A stretch of DNA of 64,000 nt from Mesorhizobium sp. Root102 (GTDB lineage Bacteria > Pseudomonadota > Alphaproteobacteria > Rhizobiales > Rhizobiaceae). A program made the position numbers and the translations under genes. The notes under the pieces are model-generated. The model made no database searches, was not told where the DNA came from, and saw only the letters and a list, made by a program, of their open reading frames with translations. Every line of letters starts with the position of its first letter. The first letter of the stretch is position 1. The stretch covers positions 228,565 through 292,564 of the forward strand of contig NZ_LMCP01000046.1 in the NCBI RefSeq assembly GCF_001425625.1, written 5' to 3'. Below are positions 53,047-61,230 of this stretch, one piece after another.

Positions 53047-55319
53047 CGCCTTCGCCACGGCCAAAAGGGCGCGATCGCCTCATCTGGATGGAAAATGGGC
53101 TTGGTCGACCTTTCCAGGTCGGCAGGTGGGATCCCCGTGGGATCATGGTCCGCCAGGTCGAGAAGCAGCGGCCCAAGCCGATCCGGATCGATGGTTTCGG
53201 CCGACATGGTGTGTGGCTTGTTCTCGTGGGCAACAAGCCAGCGCAGCGCCTGAACCAGCCCCAGTCCCTCGGCGGTCCGGTGCTGCCAGAGATTGTCGCC
53301 GACCGAAGACAGGACACGGGCCAGTGACGTCCAGCCTTGCAGGGTGAACATGGCGTAGTGCCTGGGCCGGGTGCGCAACAGTTCCCTGGGCAATGAACCG
53401 TCGGCCGCGACCTGGGCCGCGAATCTCTCCCGAGCATAAAGGCTGACCTTGGCCAGCGTGGCGCTGTCGCCAAGAAACGTGGCGATCGATGCCCGCTGCA
53501 AATCGTAGAACGTCCCTTGGTTGCTGCTGCTGTAGAAGGCGGTCGCAGCTGCCGGTGCGGTGTCCAGCCATTCGCGGTAGGAACCAAGCCAGGCTCTGAA
53601 CGCCTCGCGTTCCTCGTCGCCGAGCACTCCTGTTCGCTCAATCAGGCGCACGGCATCCAGGAAGAAATAGAAATCCTTCAGTTCGATGATGCCGTGGCCG
53701 GACCCTTCATTGCTGTCGTGGCCCGACCGCACCTGCGCATAGCGTAAATGCGGGTTCATTCTTGTCCTGGAATCGACAAACCATGCGCGGATCAGCCCCG
53801 CGGCATGGGCGGCATAATGATGTCCGCCAAGCACGGTTGCGGCCAGCGCAAGCACGGTTGTGTCGTCGAAGACGCGCTGCAAGCGCGTGCGATCGTAGGT
53901 TTCGCTTCCTGCTTCATACAATGCCGTGCCGGGCATGCGTTCGCCATCGCGCTGAACATAGGGCAGGCCATCGGGTCTGTCGGGGTCGGGCCACCAATAA
54001 GGCGCTGGATGAAAATAGTCCTGGGGATCCCCGCTGGGGGCCAGGCCAGTCTTGTCGAGCACGCTGAACGGACCGCGGGCGAGCGCCTGGCCGGCCGCGG
54101 CTTCGAGATGGCGCAGGATGGGAGCGTCCTTCACCGCGTGGGCAGCACCCAGGGCGTCTTCGTCATAAAAAGCCAGGTGGGAGGTATCAAGCCGAGCGGC
54201 AACCGCCCTGGCGTCGCATTGATCGACCATGTCGACGATCGCCTGGTCGCGGCTGACCAGGCGCGCGACGGAGCCGGCCTTGCCGATCTCCAGATGCGAG
54301 CGCCCTGAATCCAGGCGCGCCACCCAGCCCGCCTTCTGGAACAGCCCGGCCTCCGCTGCCCTGGACGGGCGCTGAAAATCCCAGACGTCGTCGCGGTAGC
54401 GATCCCAGGAGCCGGGAACTCCCAACCTCCACAACATCTCGATTTTTGGCCGCCTCCCGTAGCCATAGTTTTCGTCGAACAGCTGTGTGGTGTCAGCTCG
54501 AAATATGATCTGCGGCTCTTCCTCGGCCGGCGGCTGGAAATCCTGGTCTAGCAGAAGCGCGTTGTCGACAATGCGCGCCATGGGCACCACGGCGTAGGGA
54601 AGGTGCGGGTTTTTCTCGATCGCGGACCGTATCCGCTGGAACGCAGACCCTGTCAGGTAGCAGTTCCCGTCCCAGGGCATCAGCCATTTTGCCCTGTCAC
54701 GAGCAATCGCGAGCGCGGCGTTGCGCGCTCCATTGTTGTTCATCACATAGAGATTCTTGCTGCGGCGGATGTGCGTTTCGTAACGCGCGGACTGTGCTCC
54801 GCTCGCCCGGCCTTTCTCCGAGAATCTGAGGTCGCCGGCGGCAAGCCGATCGATGTCCCAGGATATCTTCCGGTACGCATCGAGCTCGAAGGGGATTGTG
54901 TGAAAATTCTGGCGGCGGCTTTCGAGCAGGCCGATGATCCGGGCTTCCTCGTCGGTGTCGACTATCCGGTTGACGATCCAGAATTTTTCGCATCCCTCGA
55001 AGGCCGGTTCGTTGTCCAGAATAAATAGTACGTTGTCGTATGACTGGCCTTTGCGGTGTCGCGGTTCCAGATCGTTGCCGATGATCCGGACGAGCATGAA
55101 AGTGTCGGCAGTCTGCGAGATCGGCGAGGCCGTGTAAGTCTCGCGGGCCGCCTCGATCCGGTTGCCGAGGCCGCGTCGGTATTCAGCGTTCTGCTTTGCC
55201 GAAATGAGCGCGCTGCTCAATGTCGACCATGGTGATTGCAATTGGGCGCGCACGCGTTTCAGTTCGCGATAGATCTTCGGCCAGGGCGACAGCTTTGCCT
55301 TTCCACGCCGTGAACTCAT
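53043..55319 (-). CDS. Two-part protein: glycosyltransferase-like N-terminus plus alginate-lyase-family C-terminus
   Basis: A 758-residue protein from ATG 55319. Residues about 1-330 contain LVRIIGNDLEPRHRKGQSYD, GCEKFWIVNRIVDTDEEARI, MNNNGARNAALAIARDRAKW and MPWDGNCYLTGSAFQRI, a pattern seen in putative GT-A-type proteins of capsule loci. Residues about 400-740 match the alginate lyase superfamily (PF05426-like), with FHPAPYWWPDPDRPDGLPYV, GSGHGIIELKDFYFFLDAVR and SSNQGTFYDLQRASIATFLG carrying the conserved His/Tyr area. No signal peptide is evident, so its cell location is unclear. It is flanked by a repeat and by spacer DNA with no polysaccharide genes near. The N-terminal family call is inference. 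Confidence 0.75.
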   Translation of the reverse strand: MSSRRGKAKLSPWPKIYRELKRVRAQLQSPWSTLSSALISAKQNAEYRRGLGNRIEAARETYTASPISQTADTFMLVRIIGNDLEPRHRKGQSYDNVLFILDNEPAFEGCEKFWIVNRIVDTDEEARIIGLLESRRQNFHTIPFELDAYRKISWDIDRLAAGDLRFSEKGRASGAQSARYETHIRRSKNLYVMNNNGARNAALAIARDRAKWLMPWDGNCYLTGSAFQRIRSAIEKNPHLPYAVVPMARIVDNALLLDQDFQPPAEEEPQIIFRADTTQLFDENYGYGRRPKIEMLWRLGVPGSWDRYRDDVWDFQRPSRAAEAGLFQKAGWVARLDSGRSHLEIGKAGSVARLVSRDQAIVDMVDQCDARAVAARLDTSHLAFYDEDALGAAHAVKDAPILRHLEAAAGQALARGPFSVLDKTGLAPSGDPQDYFHPAPYWWPDPDRPDGLPYVQRDGERMPGTALYEAGSETYDRTRLQRVFDDTTVLALAATVLGGHHYAAHAAGLIRAWFVDSRTRMNPHLRYAQVRSGHDSNEGSGHGIIELKDFYFFLDAVRLIERTGVLGDEEREAFRAWLGSYREWLDTAPAAATAFYSSSNQGTFYDLQRASIATFLGDSATLAKVSLYARERFAAQVAADGSLPRELLRTRPRHYAMFTLQGWTSLARVLSSVGDNLWQHRTAEGLGLVQALRWLVAHENKPHTMSAETIDPDRLGPLLLDLADHDPTGIPPADLERSTKPIFHPDEAIAPFWPWRRR

Positions 55320-55735
55320 GGCAGTAGCTCGGGAGCCCAGGTCCCGATCACCGGCTCGGGGACACGCGCAATTTCGCCAACCATTCCGATTTCGGTGCTG
55401 GACCATTTCTGATGGTGAGGTGACCGAGCCCTGCGTAGTCCAACGTGATCAATCATGGAAAACGTCTCTCGCATGCAACGTTGAGAATGTCCTGCTTACG
55501 GTTTCGCGGCATCGATGACGTCAGGCGTGCCAGGCAGCGCCGACAAGACAATGCGATAAATCACGTCCGAAAACCACATGGCATGGCGAATGCCGCGGCA
55601 TCGGCGATGTGCCTTATGGCGAAGGCAAGCTCGCAAGAGATTTTCGCCGGTGATCGCAACTTTCTTTTGAACCAATTTCTCCCGAGACGCGACCAAGCGG
55701 TGTGTCCAAACACGGTCCATCAAGGAGAGCGTCTA
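55320..55735. other. Intergenic region, no gene recognised
   Basis: A 416-bp stretch between divergent genes. I see no convincing short gene, tRNA or terminator. It must hold promoters for the large gene on the minus strand and the lipoprotein on the plus strand. Confidence 0.5.
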
Positions 55736-55945
55736 ATGCTTACTGTTTCAAGAAACGTCCTTTTGGCCGCCATCGCCGTTTCGGTGCTGGCCGGCTGCAA
55801 GACAACCGGCCCGAGGGAATGCGACAGGCTGAAACCTGGCGTCACCTACAACGGCAAATGCTGCGGCATCGGCGAGCCTTGCCGCGAAGGCAAGGGCGGC
55901 ACGCCGGATAGGCCGGGAAATACACCCGATCCAGAGCCGCAATGA
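55736..55945 (+). CDS. Small lipoprotein of unknown function
   Basis: A 69-residue protein with a strong AAGGAGAG ribosome site before ATG 55736. The leader VLLAAIAVSVLAGC carries a lipobox (L-A-G-C), so lipidation at the cysteine is likely. The mature part has the C-C-G-I-G-E-P-C motif (NGKCCGIGEPCREGKGG) and a proline-rich tail. No family is recognised. Confidence 0.7.
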   Translation: MLTVSRNVLLAAIAVSVLAGCKTTGPRECDRLKPGVTYNGKCCGIGEPCREGKGGTPDRPGNTPDPEPQ

Positions 55946-56893
55946 TCTGATAGACCGTGGCCCGTTCCGGTCAAACGCCGGACGGGCGCGTTGCATTCCG
56001 AAAACTGGCAGTGCCAGTTTCCTTCGGGAACGAACGAAATTGTCCAGTTCTGGCGAGCCGGCCAGGATGTCGATCTAAGTCTGACTTTCTGGGATTGGAT
56101 GGTGGACGTGACAGGGAACCTGTGACCCCCGCAATGTCAATGCAGTGCTTTGTTTGTTTTCATTGAACGTTTCTGTGCCGTTTCGGTGCCAACTGCGGGC
56201 GTGTCTAGACCATGACGCCGCGTCAAGAATCGGCTGGCCTTCGAGGCGCGGCGGACCTATCCCGCTGGCCGGCGTTGCGGCTTTCCTCCCATTCGTGCGA
56301 CGCCGGCCTTCCCGCGCCCGAGACGCGATCCACATTGCCGGTGGTGGCATCGAGTACACCTCTCGGCGGTAGTCCCTCATGCTGATGTGCTCTGGCTCTC
56401 ACGTTAGAGTCAGCACATGCTTCGGGTCAGCCAGTGCCGCGCCTCACCAAGCCAGACTGGTCAGGCCCAGCGGCCGCCGCAAGGTGTCCTCCTATGATCT
56501 ATGCCGCTGGGCCGCCCAGGCTCCGTCAGCGCTTCGCCTTCGGTTTGATCTCTTCGATCTGTGCCTTTACCCCATCCAGCGGCAGCGTTCCTTCAAGATT
56601 CGCCAGCACGATGTCGCAGTGGTGAGCCGTTGCCGGATTGGCGTGTTTACCTAGGGACGCACGACATTTGGTAGGTCTCATTACTCGCAGGAAGAAGCGC
56701 CCCGAGCGAGTGGGCAACGTATCACCCAGAAAGGCACTTACGGTGAGAAGAGATTGCGACATCGAGTCGTCATGCCCTTGGGATATTGCCACTTCGTGTA
56801 TCCCATCTCGGATTTGATCTGGGACAAATCGTCCGCTTAGGCGATATGCAACAAATGCTTTCAAGTGTTGTCGATCCGCTAGGAGAAGAACAA
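55946..56893. other. Gene-poor region inside and next to the relic element
   Basis: The region contains the degenerate tRNA copy at 56097-56149 and a hairpin at 56386-56417 (TGTGC..GCACA with TGGCTCT/AGAGTCA). It also holds a minus-strand open frame 56526-56864 whose end reads HHCDIVLANLEGTLPLDGVK; I recognise no family and do not count it as a gene with confidence. Confidence 0.4.
56097..56149. repeat. Degenerate copy of the tRNA-Val 3' half (attR remnant)
   Basis: GGATGGTGGACGTGACAGGG and then AACCTGTGACCCC and GCAATGTCAATGCAGTGCT match the tRNA-Val gene at 58144-58200, with a 4-base deletion in the T-loop, two substitutions, and divergence beyond the anticodon arm. A tRNA 3'-half copy is the usual mark of the far end of an integrated element. 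Confidence 0.8.
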
Positions 56894-57097
56894 ATGAAAG
56901 TTGTCATTGTCGCCTCGCTGGGGCTAGTACTTGCGGGTTGCGTCAGCGAAAGTCCTTATGTTTCCCTGCCCGGTTACGCCTACAAGACCCAACCTGGGTG
57001 CAAGCGTCACGAACCCCCTTCAAAGTTCGATGCTAACTGCGATTGTCCTGCGAAGGGAATCAAGAACTTCCACCCCCCGGTGCACTGTCCCTTTTAA
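56894..57097 (+). CDS. Small cysteine-containing lipoprotein
   Basis: A 67-residue protein with AGGAGAAG before ATG 56894. The leader KVVIVASLGLVLAGC has a lipobox. The mature part has four cysteines (GCKRHEPP, NCDCPAKG, HCPF) and many aromatics. Function unknown. It lies within the relic element and may be cargo. Confidence 0.65.
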   Translation: MKVVIVASLGLVLAGCVSESPYVSLPGYAYKTQPGCKRHEPPSKFDANCDCPAKGIKNFHPPVHCPF

Positions 57098-57262
57098 CCC
57101 AGCGGATAGTTGCGCGTAGTTTCCCTTGCTGCTGTCTCGGCCGGTCGCCTGAAGTTTGCGGCGCGGGATTAGTTCCTTACCGACGTTGCCTTACAAAGCA
57201 GTGGATGATGAGCGGTGGGGCATGGCTTGGCGAACAAGTCCAATGTTCTCTCTGATGCCAGA

Positions 57263-57505
57263 TTAGCCGCCTGATGTCGGAGGTTCTATGGGGCGCTCGA
57301 GCCCAGTGGTAATTGGGCTTATAATTCTGGTACCTCTGTATCGCGCAGCTTCCATCCACAGTGCCAGCGCGATATAGGGACTACGTCCTTTAACCTGGTA
57401 TTCGCGACCTCGACACGTCCCTGTTGCGATCCAAACTGTTTTTGAACGTTGATGGATTGTGACGCCCAGTGTCTTTGCTTGCTCGAAAATCACCATCCTG
57501 CTCAT
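57263..57505 (-). CDS. Small hypothetical protein
   Basis: An 80-residue protein. Its core SKTVWIATGTCRGREYQVKG and LALWMEAARYRGT resembles short conserved rhizobial proteins of unknown function. There is no signal peptide. The ribosome site is weak. It is inside the relic element. Confidence 0.5.
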   Translation of the reverse strand: MSRMVIFEQAKTLGVTIHQRSKTVWIATGTCRGREYQVKGRSPYIALALWMEAARYRGTRIISPITTGLERPIEPPTSGG

Positions 57506-57722
57506 GCTCTTGCTGTAGCCTTATTGGGTGCAAATCGACGTTTACCCCGAGATGCTTTATCCGTATTGATCTAAGTCAAGGCTGTCGCCAAAAGCAATCA
57601 GCGCGGTAACGCTGCGGTGATCAGGAGAGTCGCAGCTGTAGCCGGTGCCTCAGCCATCCCGCAACACGCGCCAAATATCCGCCCAGTAAGCCGTTACAAA
57701 TGACGCCAAAGCCGCCGCAGCC

Positions 57723-58133
57723 ATGCCGGTCACGCCTAAGGCACCGAAGCCCATCAGCTTCCACCGTGTGACTTCGGCAGTGACGGCCTTCACACCCGTC
57801 AAGCGGTGGAAGCTCATCGACGAGAACACCCGTTATGAGGCTGCCAGGCGGGCCGGCGAGCCCGTGTCGGCCTATCTGTATGTAATCAGCTACATGGGGC
57901 ACGGGATTGCTTCCGTCCGGACCGCTTGCGATATGGCGATTGATAACGCCTGGCTTCATCCAGCCGTCACCGGTCAGCCGGCGATCACGCCTCACGTCCT
58001 GCGCCATACCCGCGCAACCTGGACGATGTTCGCAGGCGAGGGAATCTGGGAAGCAGCTGGAGCGCTCGGCATGTCGAACGCGTCCGAGGCTCAGGCCAGG
58101 TTTCTGTGCCAATCGGCACAAGGGCTTAGCTAG
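57723..58133 (+). pseudogene. Truncated tyrosine-recombinase (integrase) remnant
   Basis: The frame contains TPHVLRHTRATWTMFAGEGI and WEAAGALGMS, the typical HxLRHT box and following helix of phage/island integrases. The catalytic tyrosine region is missing: after LGMS the sequence turns into ASEAQARFLCQSAQGLS and stops. The N-terminal half is also absent or unrecognisable. It lies next to tRNA-Val with the polarity of a tRNA-integrating enzyme. Confidence 0.75.
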
Positions 58134-58146
58134 GTATTTGAAAGGA

Positions 58147-58221
58147 TGGTGGGCGTGACAGGGATTGAACCTGTGACCCCTGCAATGTCAATGCAGTGCT
58201 CTCCCGCTGAGCTACACGCCC
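58147..58221 (-). tRNA. tRNA-Val (anticodon GAC)
   Basis: The minus strand reads GGGCGTGTAGCTCAGCGGG onward. The acceptor stem GGGCGTG/CACGCCC, anticodon stem CTGCA/TGCAG with loop TTGACAT, T-arm ACAGG TTCAATC CCTGT and an encoded CCA are all present. It is the integration target of the adjacent relic. Confidence 0.97.
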
Positions 58222-58343
58222 ATCCGAAGCCGCGCATACACCATTTTTGATCCAGCGCGTCAATAGCAGGAAAAAGGAAAGAAGGCGTCGTCTCGCCGCA
58301 GCGGCGAACCGGCGCCGATGCCTAAAGCGCGCCGCACTTCAGG

Positions 58344-58402
58344 TCTTTGTTTCACGCATGTCGTTTTCCCAAAACCGGGACCGCTTCTGGGTGGCATGCA
58401 TT
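58344..58402. repeat. Dispersed rhizobial repeat (TTTCACGCATGTCG type)
   Basis: TTTGTTTCACGCATGTCG followed by TTTTCCCAAAACCGGGACCG and GGCATGCATTG. The ends GCATGTCG / GGCATGC are inverted. I recognise it as a common intergenic word in Mesorhizobium genomes; one copy is in this window. Confidence 0.5.
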
Positions 58403-58417
58403 GGCTCGGAAAGCGGG

Positions 58418-58780
58418 TCAGGCCGCCTGCAGCATCTTCTCGACCTCGTTGACGAGGTCGCGCAGGTGGAACGGCTTCGACAGCACCTTGGCGTCTTTCG
58501 GCGCCTTGGAATCCGGGTTCAGCGCGACGGCGGCGAAACCGGTGATGAACATGACCTTCAAATCAGGATCGATCTCGGTGGCGCGCCGCGCCAGTTCGAT
58601 GCCGTCCATCTCCGGCATGACGATGTCGGTCAACAGCAGCGAGAACGGTTCCTCGCGCAGCCGTTCATAGGCGCTGGCGCCATTGTCGAAATCGCTGACC
58701 TGGTAACCGGCGCGCTCCAGCGCCTTGACGAGGAACCGACGCATATCGTCGTCGTCTTCCGCCAGAAGAATGCGTGCCAT
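58418..58780 (-). CDS. cpdR: CpdR single-domain response regulator
   Basis: A 120-residue receiver-only protein (MARILLAEDDDDMRRFLVKA) with acidic pocket residues near 8-11, phospho-acceptor Asp52 in TDIVMPEMDG, Thr80 and Lys102 (VLSKPF). The segment FITGFAAVALNPDSKAPKDA and the end LVNEVEKML are characteristic of CpdR, the alphaproteobacterial regulator that directs ClpXP proteolysis in the cell cycle when unphosphorylated. Its place beside N-formylglutamate amidohydrolase and hisN matches the rhizobial gene order known to me. Confidence 0.94.
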   Translation of the reverse strand: MARILLAEDDDDMRRFLVKALERAGYQVSDFDNGASAYERLREEPFSLLLTDIVMPEMDGIELARRATEIDPDLKVMFITGFAAVALNPDSKAPKDAKVLSKPFHLRDLVNEVEKMLQAA

Positions 58781-58942
58781 GATATCCCGTCCGAATCACC
58801 CGCCCGAGATTGCCGTTGGGCAACCTCGTTAACCATCCTCTATATGAGGAGGTGAGGGTAAACATCAAGTGAACGAGAACGGCGATGATCCATATTTGCG
58901 CAGCGGCGTGGCCGCTGAAATGCTGGACACGCGGCCAGCAAG

Positions 58943-59884
58943 GTGGCACTTTCACATCATGATGCACAGGTGCTTTCGGGTTCGCTCAAATTGAAGACGG
59001 CAGCCGAGGATTTTTCGGTCTTTCCACCCTTCGAAATCCGGTCGGGCGCCGAGCAGCGCGTCCCCTTCCTCTTCAACTCACCGCATAGCGGCCGCTACTA
59101 TCCCGAACGCTTCCTTGCCATGGCAAGGCTGGACCGCAACGCCATCCGCCGGTCGGAAGACTGTTACGTCGATGAGCTGTTCGGCGGCGCCGTCGCGCTC
59201 GGCGCACCGCTGTTGGCGGCGAATTTCCCGCGCGCATATCTCGATGTCAACCGCGAGCCGTGGGAACTCGATCCGCGCATGTTCGCCGAGCCGGTGCCGT
59301 CCTTCTGCAACATCCGCTCGGCGCGGGTGGCGGGCGGGCTTGGCACGGTTCCCAAGCTGGTCGGTGAGGGGCTCGACATCTATTCCGGCCGCTTGCCGCT
59401 GGCCGAAGCGGTCGCCCGCATCGAAGCTGTCTACAAGCCCTATCACGAGACATTGAAGCGGCTTTTGACCAGGACCCATGCGCGGTTCGGCTTTGCCGTG
59501 CTGATCGACTGTCATTCGATGCCGGCAAGCATCCGTGTCGGCGACAGCGGCCTGCGGCCCGACTTCATCATCGGCGACCGTTTCGGCATCTCGGCCACTG
59601 CGGCCCTGACCGAGACCGCGATCGGCCTCCTCACCGCCATGGGCTATACGGTCGCGCACAACAAACCTTATGCCGGCGGCTTCATCACCGAACACTATGG
59701 CCGCCCGGCCCGCCATCTGCATGCACTGCAGATCGAGGTCAATCGCGGGCTCTACATGAACGAGCGGACATTCGAGAAGGCCGTGGGCTTCGACGCGCTG
59801 GCCGACGATCTGACGCGATTTTCGGCCGACCTGATGTCGATGCCCGACCATCATTTCGTCGATCTGCCGCTGGCAGCGGAGTGA
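58943..59884 (+). CDS. N-formylglutamate amidohydrolase
   Basis: A 313-residue enzyme, start uncertain (GTG 58943; no in-frame ATG close by). Motifs are FLFNSPHSGRYYPERF (metal-binding histidine), AYLDVNREPWELDPRMF, VLIDCHSMP and GFITEHYGRP. It hydrolyses N-formylglutamate or similar N-acylglutamates. It differs clearly from the FGase-like protein at 20429 and has the longer, canonical layout. It is divergent from cpdR. Confidence 0.9.
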   Translation: MALSHHDAQVLSGSLKLKTAAEDFSVFPPFEIRSGAEQRVPFLFNSPHSGRYYPERFLAMARLDRNAIRRSEDCYVDELFGGAVALGAPLLAANFPRAYLDVNREPWELDPRMFAEPVPSFCNIRSARVAGGLGTVPKLVGEGLDIYSGRLPLAEAVARIEAVYKPYHETLKRLLTRTHARFGFAVLIDCHSMPASIRVGDSGLRPDFIIGDRFGISATAALTETAIGLLTAMGYTVAHNKPYAGGFITEHYGRPARHLHALQIEVNRGLYMNERTFEKAVGFDALADDLTRFSADLMSMPDHHFVDLPLAAE

Positions 59885-59902
59885 GCTCGCAATCGCGGCG
59901 TA

Positions 59903-59987
59903 AAAAAAGACCGCATCGTTTGCACGATACGGTCGAAGTCTAGGGAGGAAACGCCCAAGGAGGGCATGGACAGGAGAACCTGTCCGA
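59903..59987 (-). ncRNA. mmgR: MmgR / suhB-family small RNA (alphaproteobacterial)
   Basis: The minus strand carries a perfect hairpin GGACAGG-TTCT-CCTGTCC, a second GCCC-TCCTT-GGGC hairpin, the single-stranded TTTCCTCCCTAG with the UUUCCUC word known from this family, and a strong terminator (GACCGTATCGT/ACGATGCGGTC then seven U). Size is about 80 nt. A CTTGAC -35 box at 60016-60021 with a TACCCT -10 precedes it. The family was first noticed next to an inositol-phosphatase (suhB) gene, the same position as here. The assignment is from memory of the family features. Confidence 0.8.
59909..59934 (-). terminator. Rho-independent terminator of the sRNA
   Basis: Stem GACCGTATCGT / ACGATGCGGTC (one G-U pair), 4-base loop, then seven U on the minus strand. 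Confidence 0.9.
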
Positions 59988-59992
59988 GGCCG

Positions 59993-60021
59993 AGGGTATT
60001 GTGCGCTGCACAAATGTCAAG
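59993..60021 (-). promoter_or_regulatory. Promoter of the MmgR-type sRNA
   Basis: CTTGAC (60016-60021) is a consensus rhizobial -35, followed after 17 bp by TACCCT (59993-59998). The expected start is about 59986. Confidence 0.6.
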
Positions 60022-60191
60022 CGACCCTCAGGCTTTTTTAATTCACTCTGATGTGGAAATTGCGTTTCGACGTTGTATGTGTGACATCCAGGCAACAGAT
60101 ACCGTCGCGGATAAATCGATAAACCCCCTTGTTTTGGCACGGAAATGGCGGCAAAGCCCGGCTCGGGCGTGCTGCAATGCGGGAGAATCAG

Positions 60192-60965
60192 TTGGATATC
60201 AGCATCGATTTCATGCGCCGCATGGCGCAGGCGGCGGCGGCGGAAACCTTGCCGCGCTTTCGCAGCCAGGGTGCTGTCGCCAACAAGGAAAAGGGCAGTT
60301 TCGACCCGGTCACCGAGGCCGATCGCGAGGCCGAGCGCGCTATCCGCGCGCTGATATCGGCTGAGTATCCCCACCATGGCATTCTTGGTGAGGAGCATGG
60401 CAGCGAGAACATTTCGAGCCGGCATGTCTGGGTGATCGACCCGATCGACGGCACACGCGCCTTCATTTCCGGCCTGCCGGTGTGGGGGACGCTGGTCGGG
60501 CTGACGGTCGACGGCGATGCCGTTGCCGGCATGATGGCGCAGCCCTTCACCGGTGAGCTGTTCTACGCCAACGCCTCGGGTTCCCACTATGAAGGGCCGG
60601 GCGGGCCACGCAAGCTTTCGACGCGCAAGACGACCAATCTCGCTGAAGCGACGCTGTTCACCACTACGCCGGCGCTGTACAAGGGCGCGGCGCGCGAGCG
60701 TTACGACCAGTTCGAAAAGCAGGTCCAACTCGCCCGTTACGGCGCCGATTGTTATGCCTTCGCAATGATCGCCTCAGGAAGCGTCGATATCGTCGCCGAT
60801 CCCGGCTTGAAGCCCTACGACATCGTGGCGCTGATCCCGATCATCGAGAAGGCCGGCGGTGTCGTCACCACATTCGATGGCGGCCCGGCGGAGAAGGGCG
60901 GCGACGTGCTCGCCGCAGCAACGCCAGAGCTTCACGCAGCCGCCATGGCCGCCTTGCGCGGCTGA
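60192..60965 (+). CDS. hisN: Histidinol-phosphatase / inositol-monophosphatase family
   Basis: A 257-residue protein from TTG 60192, which has GGGAG six bases upstream; ATG 60177 is an alternative. The IMPase metal-site series is FDPVTEADREAERAI, GILGEEHG, VWVIDPIDGTRAFISGLPVW and YGADCYAFAMIASGSVDIVA. It closely resembles HisN, the histidinol-phosphate phosphatase of alphaproteobacteria. No his genes are adjacent, but the cpdR/FGase/hisN set is usual in rhizobia. The mmgR-type sRNA is encoded upstream on the other strand. Confidence 0.9.
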   Translation: MDISIDFMRRMAQAAAAETLPRFRSQGAVANKEKGSFDPVTEADREAERAIRALISAEYPHHGILGEEHGSENISSRHVWVIDPIDGTRAFISGLPVWGTLVGLTVDGDAVAGMMAQPFTGELFYANASGSHYEGPGGPRKLSTRKTTNLAEATLFTTTPALYKGAARERYDQFEKQVQLARYGADCYAFAMIASGSVDIVADPGLKPYDIVALIPIIEKAGGVVTTFDGGPAEKGGDVLAAATPELHAAAMAALRG

Positions 60966-61063
60966 GATATCAGCGTTTCCTTGCAGCGGACTTCGACAGT
61001 CCTGACGCGGATCGGGTTGGCGTCCAGCTGGCAATCGCAGGCAGCGCAGGTTTTCTCGGTCAT
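60932..61063 (-). CDS. Short Cys-rich protein, possibly truncated
   Basis: A 43-codon frame, MTEKTCAACDCQLDANPIRV, with GGAG eight bases before ATG 61063. The CAACDxxLDAN start is one I recognise from short conserved rhizobial proteins that normally continue with a second Cys pair (VEVCC..C). Here it becomes VEVRCKETLISQPRK, running into the 3' end of hisN on the opposite strand. It is likely a decayed copy, though it might still be translated. Confidence 0.4.
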   Translation of the reverse strand: MTEKTCAACDCQLDANPIRVRTVEVRCKETLISQPRKAAMAAA

Positions 61064-61230
61064 GATCTCATCTCCATGGCGTTCAGTTCGACGCGGGCAG
61101 ATGAGCAGTTCGGGGCGATGCGGGCTGTCAGAATCTTTAGCATTTTGCCTGTGGCGGGCTCACGCAACTGACAACAGGGTGTCAGTAGGCACCGGCTATG
61201 GAAGGGTCATTGCCAGAGGGAGAACCAGAC

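Larger units (their letters stand above)
56097..58149. mobile_element. Relic of an element integrated at tRNA-Val(GAC)
   Basis: The relic is bounded by the degenerate tRNA 3'-half copy (left) and the intact tRNA gene (right). A truncated integrase on the plus strand ends about 17 bp from the tRNA, the normal position for a tRNA-targeting integrase. Inside are a small lipoprotein gene and a small hypothetical gene. At about 2 kb with no intact integrase, it is not expected to move. Confidence 0.75.

Noticed and set aside
56526..56864. 112-codon minus-strand frame in the relic element
   Set aside because: The only protein-like stretch is its last third, with no ribosome site or recognised family; kept only as a note in the gap entry.
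57621..58121. Long open frame on the minus strand over the integrase remnant
   Set aside because: The opposite strand carries the recognisable integrase HxLRHT box. The minus frame has no domain pattern and reads like shadow sequence (many Arg/Gly/Pro codons).
60774..61034. 86-codon minus-strand frame opposite hisN
   Set aside because: It is antisense to the conserved IMPase sequence and in a different frame from the short Cys-rich ORF, which has its own ribosome site.
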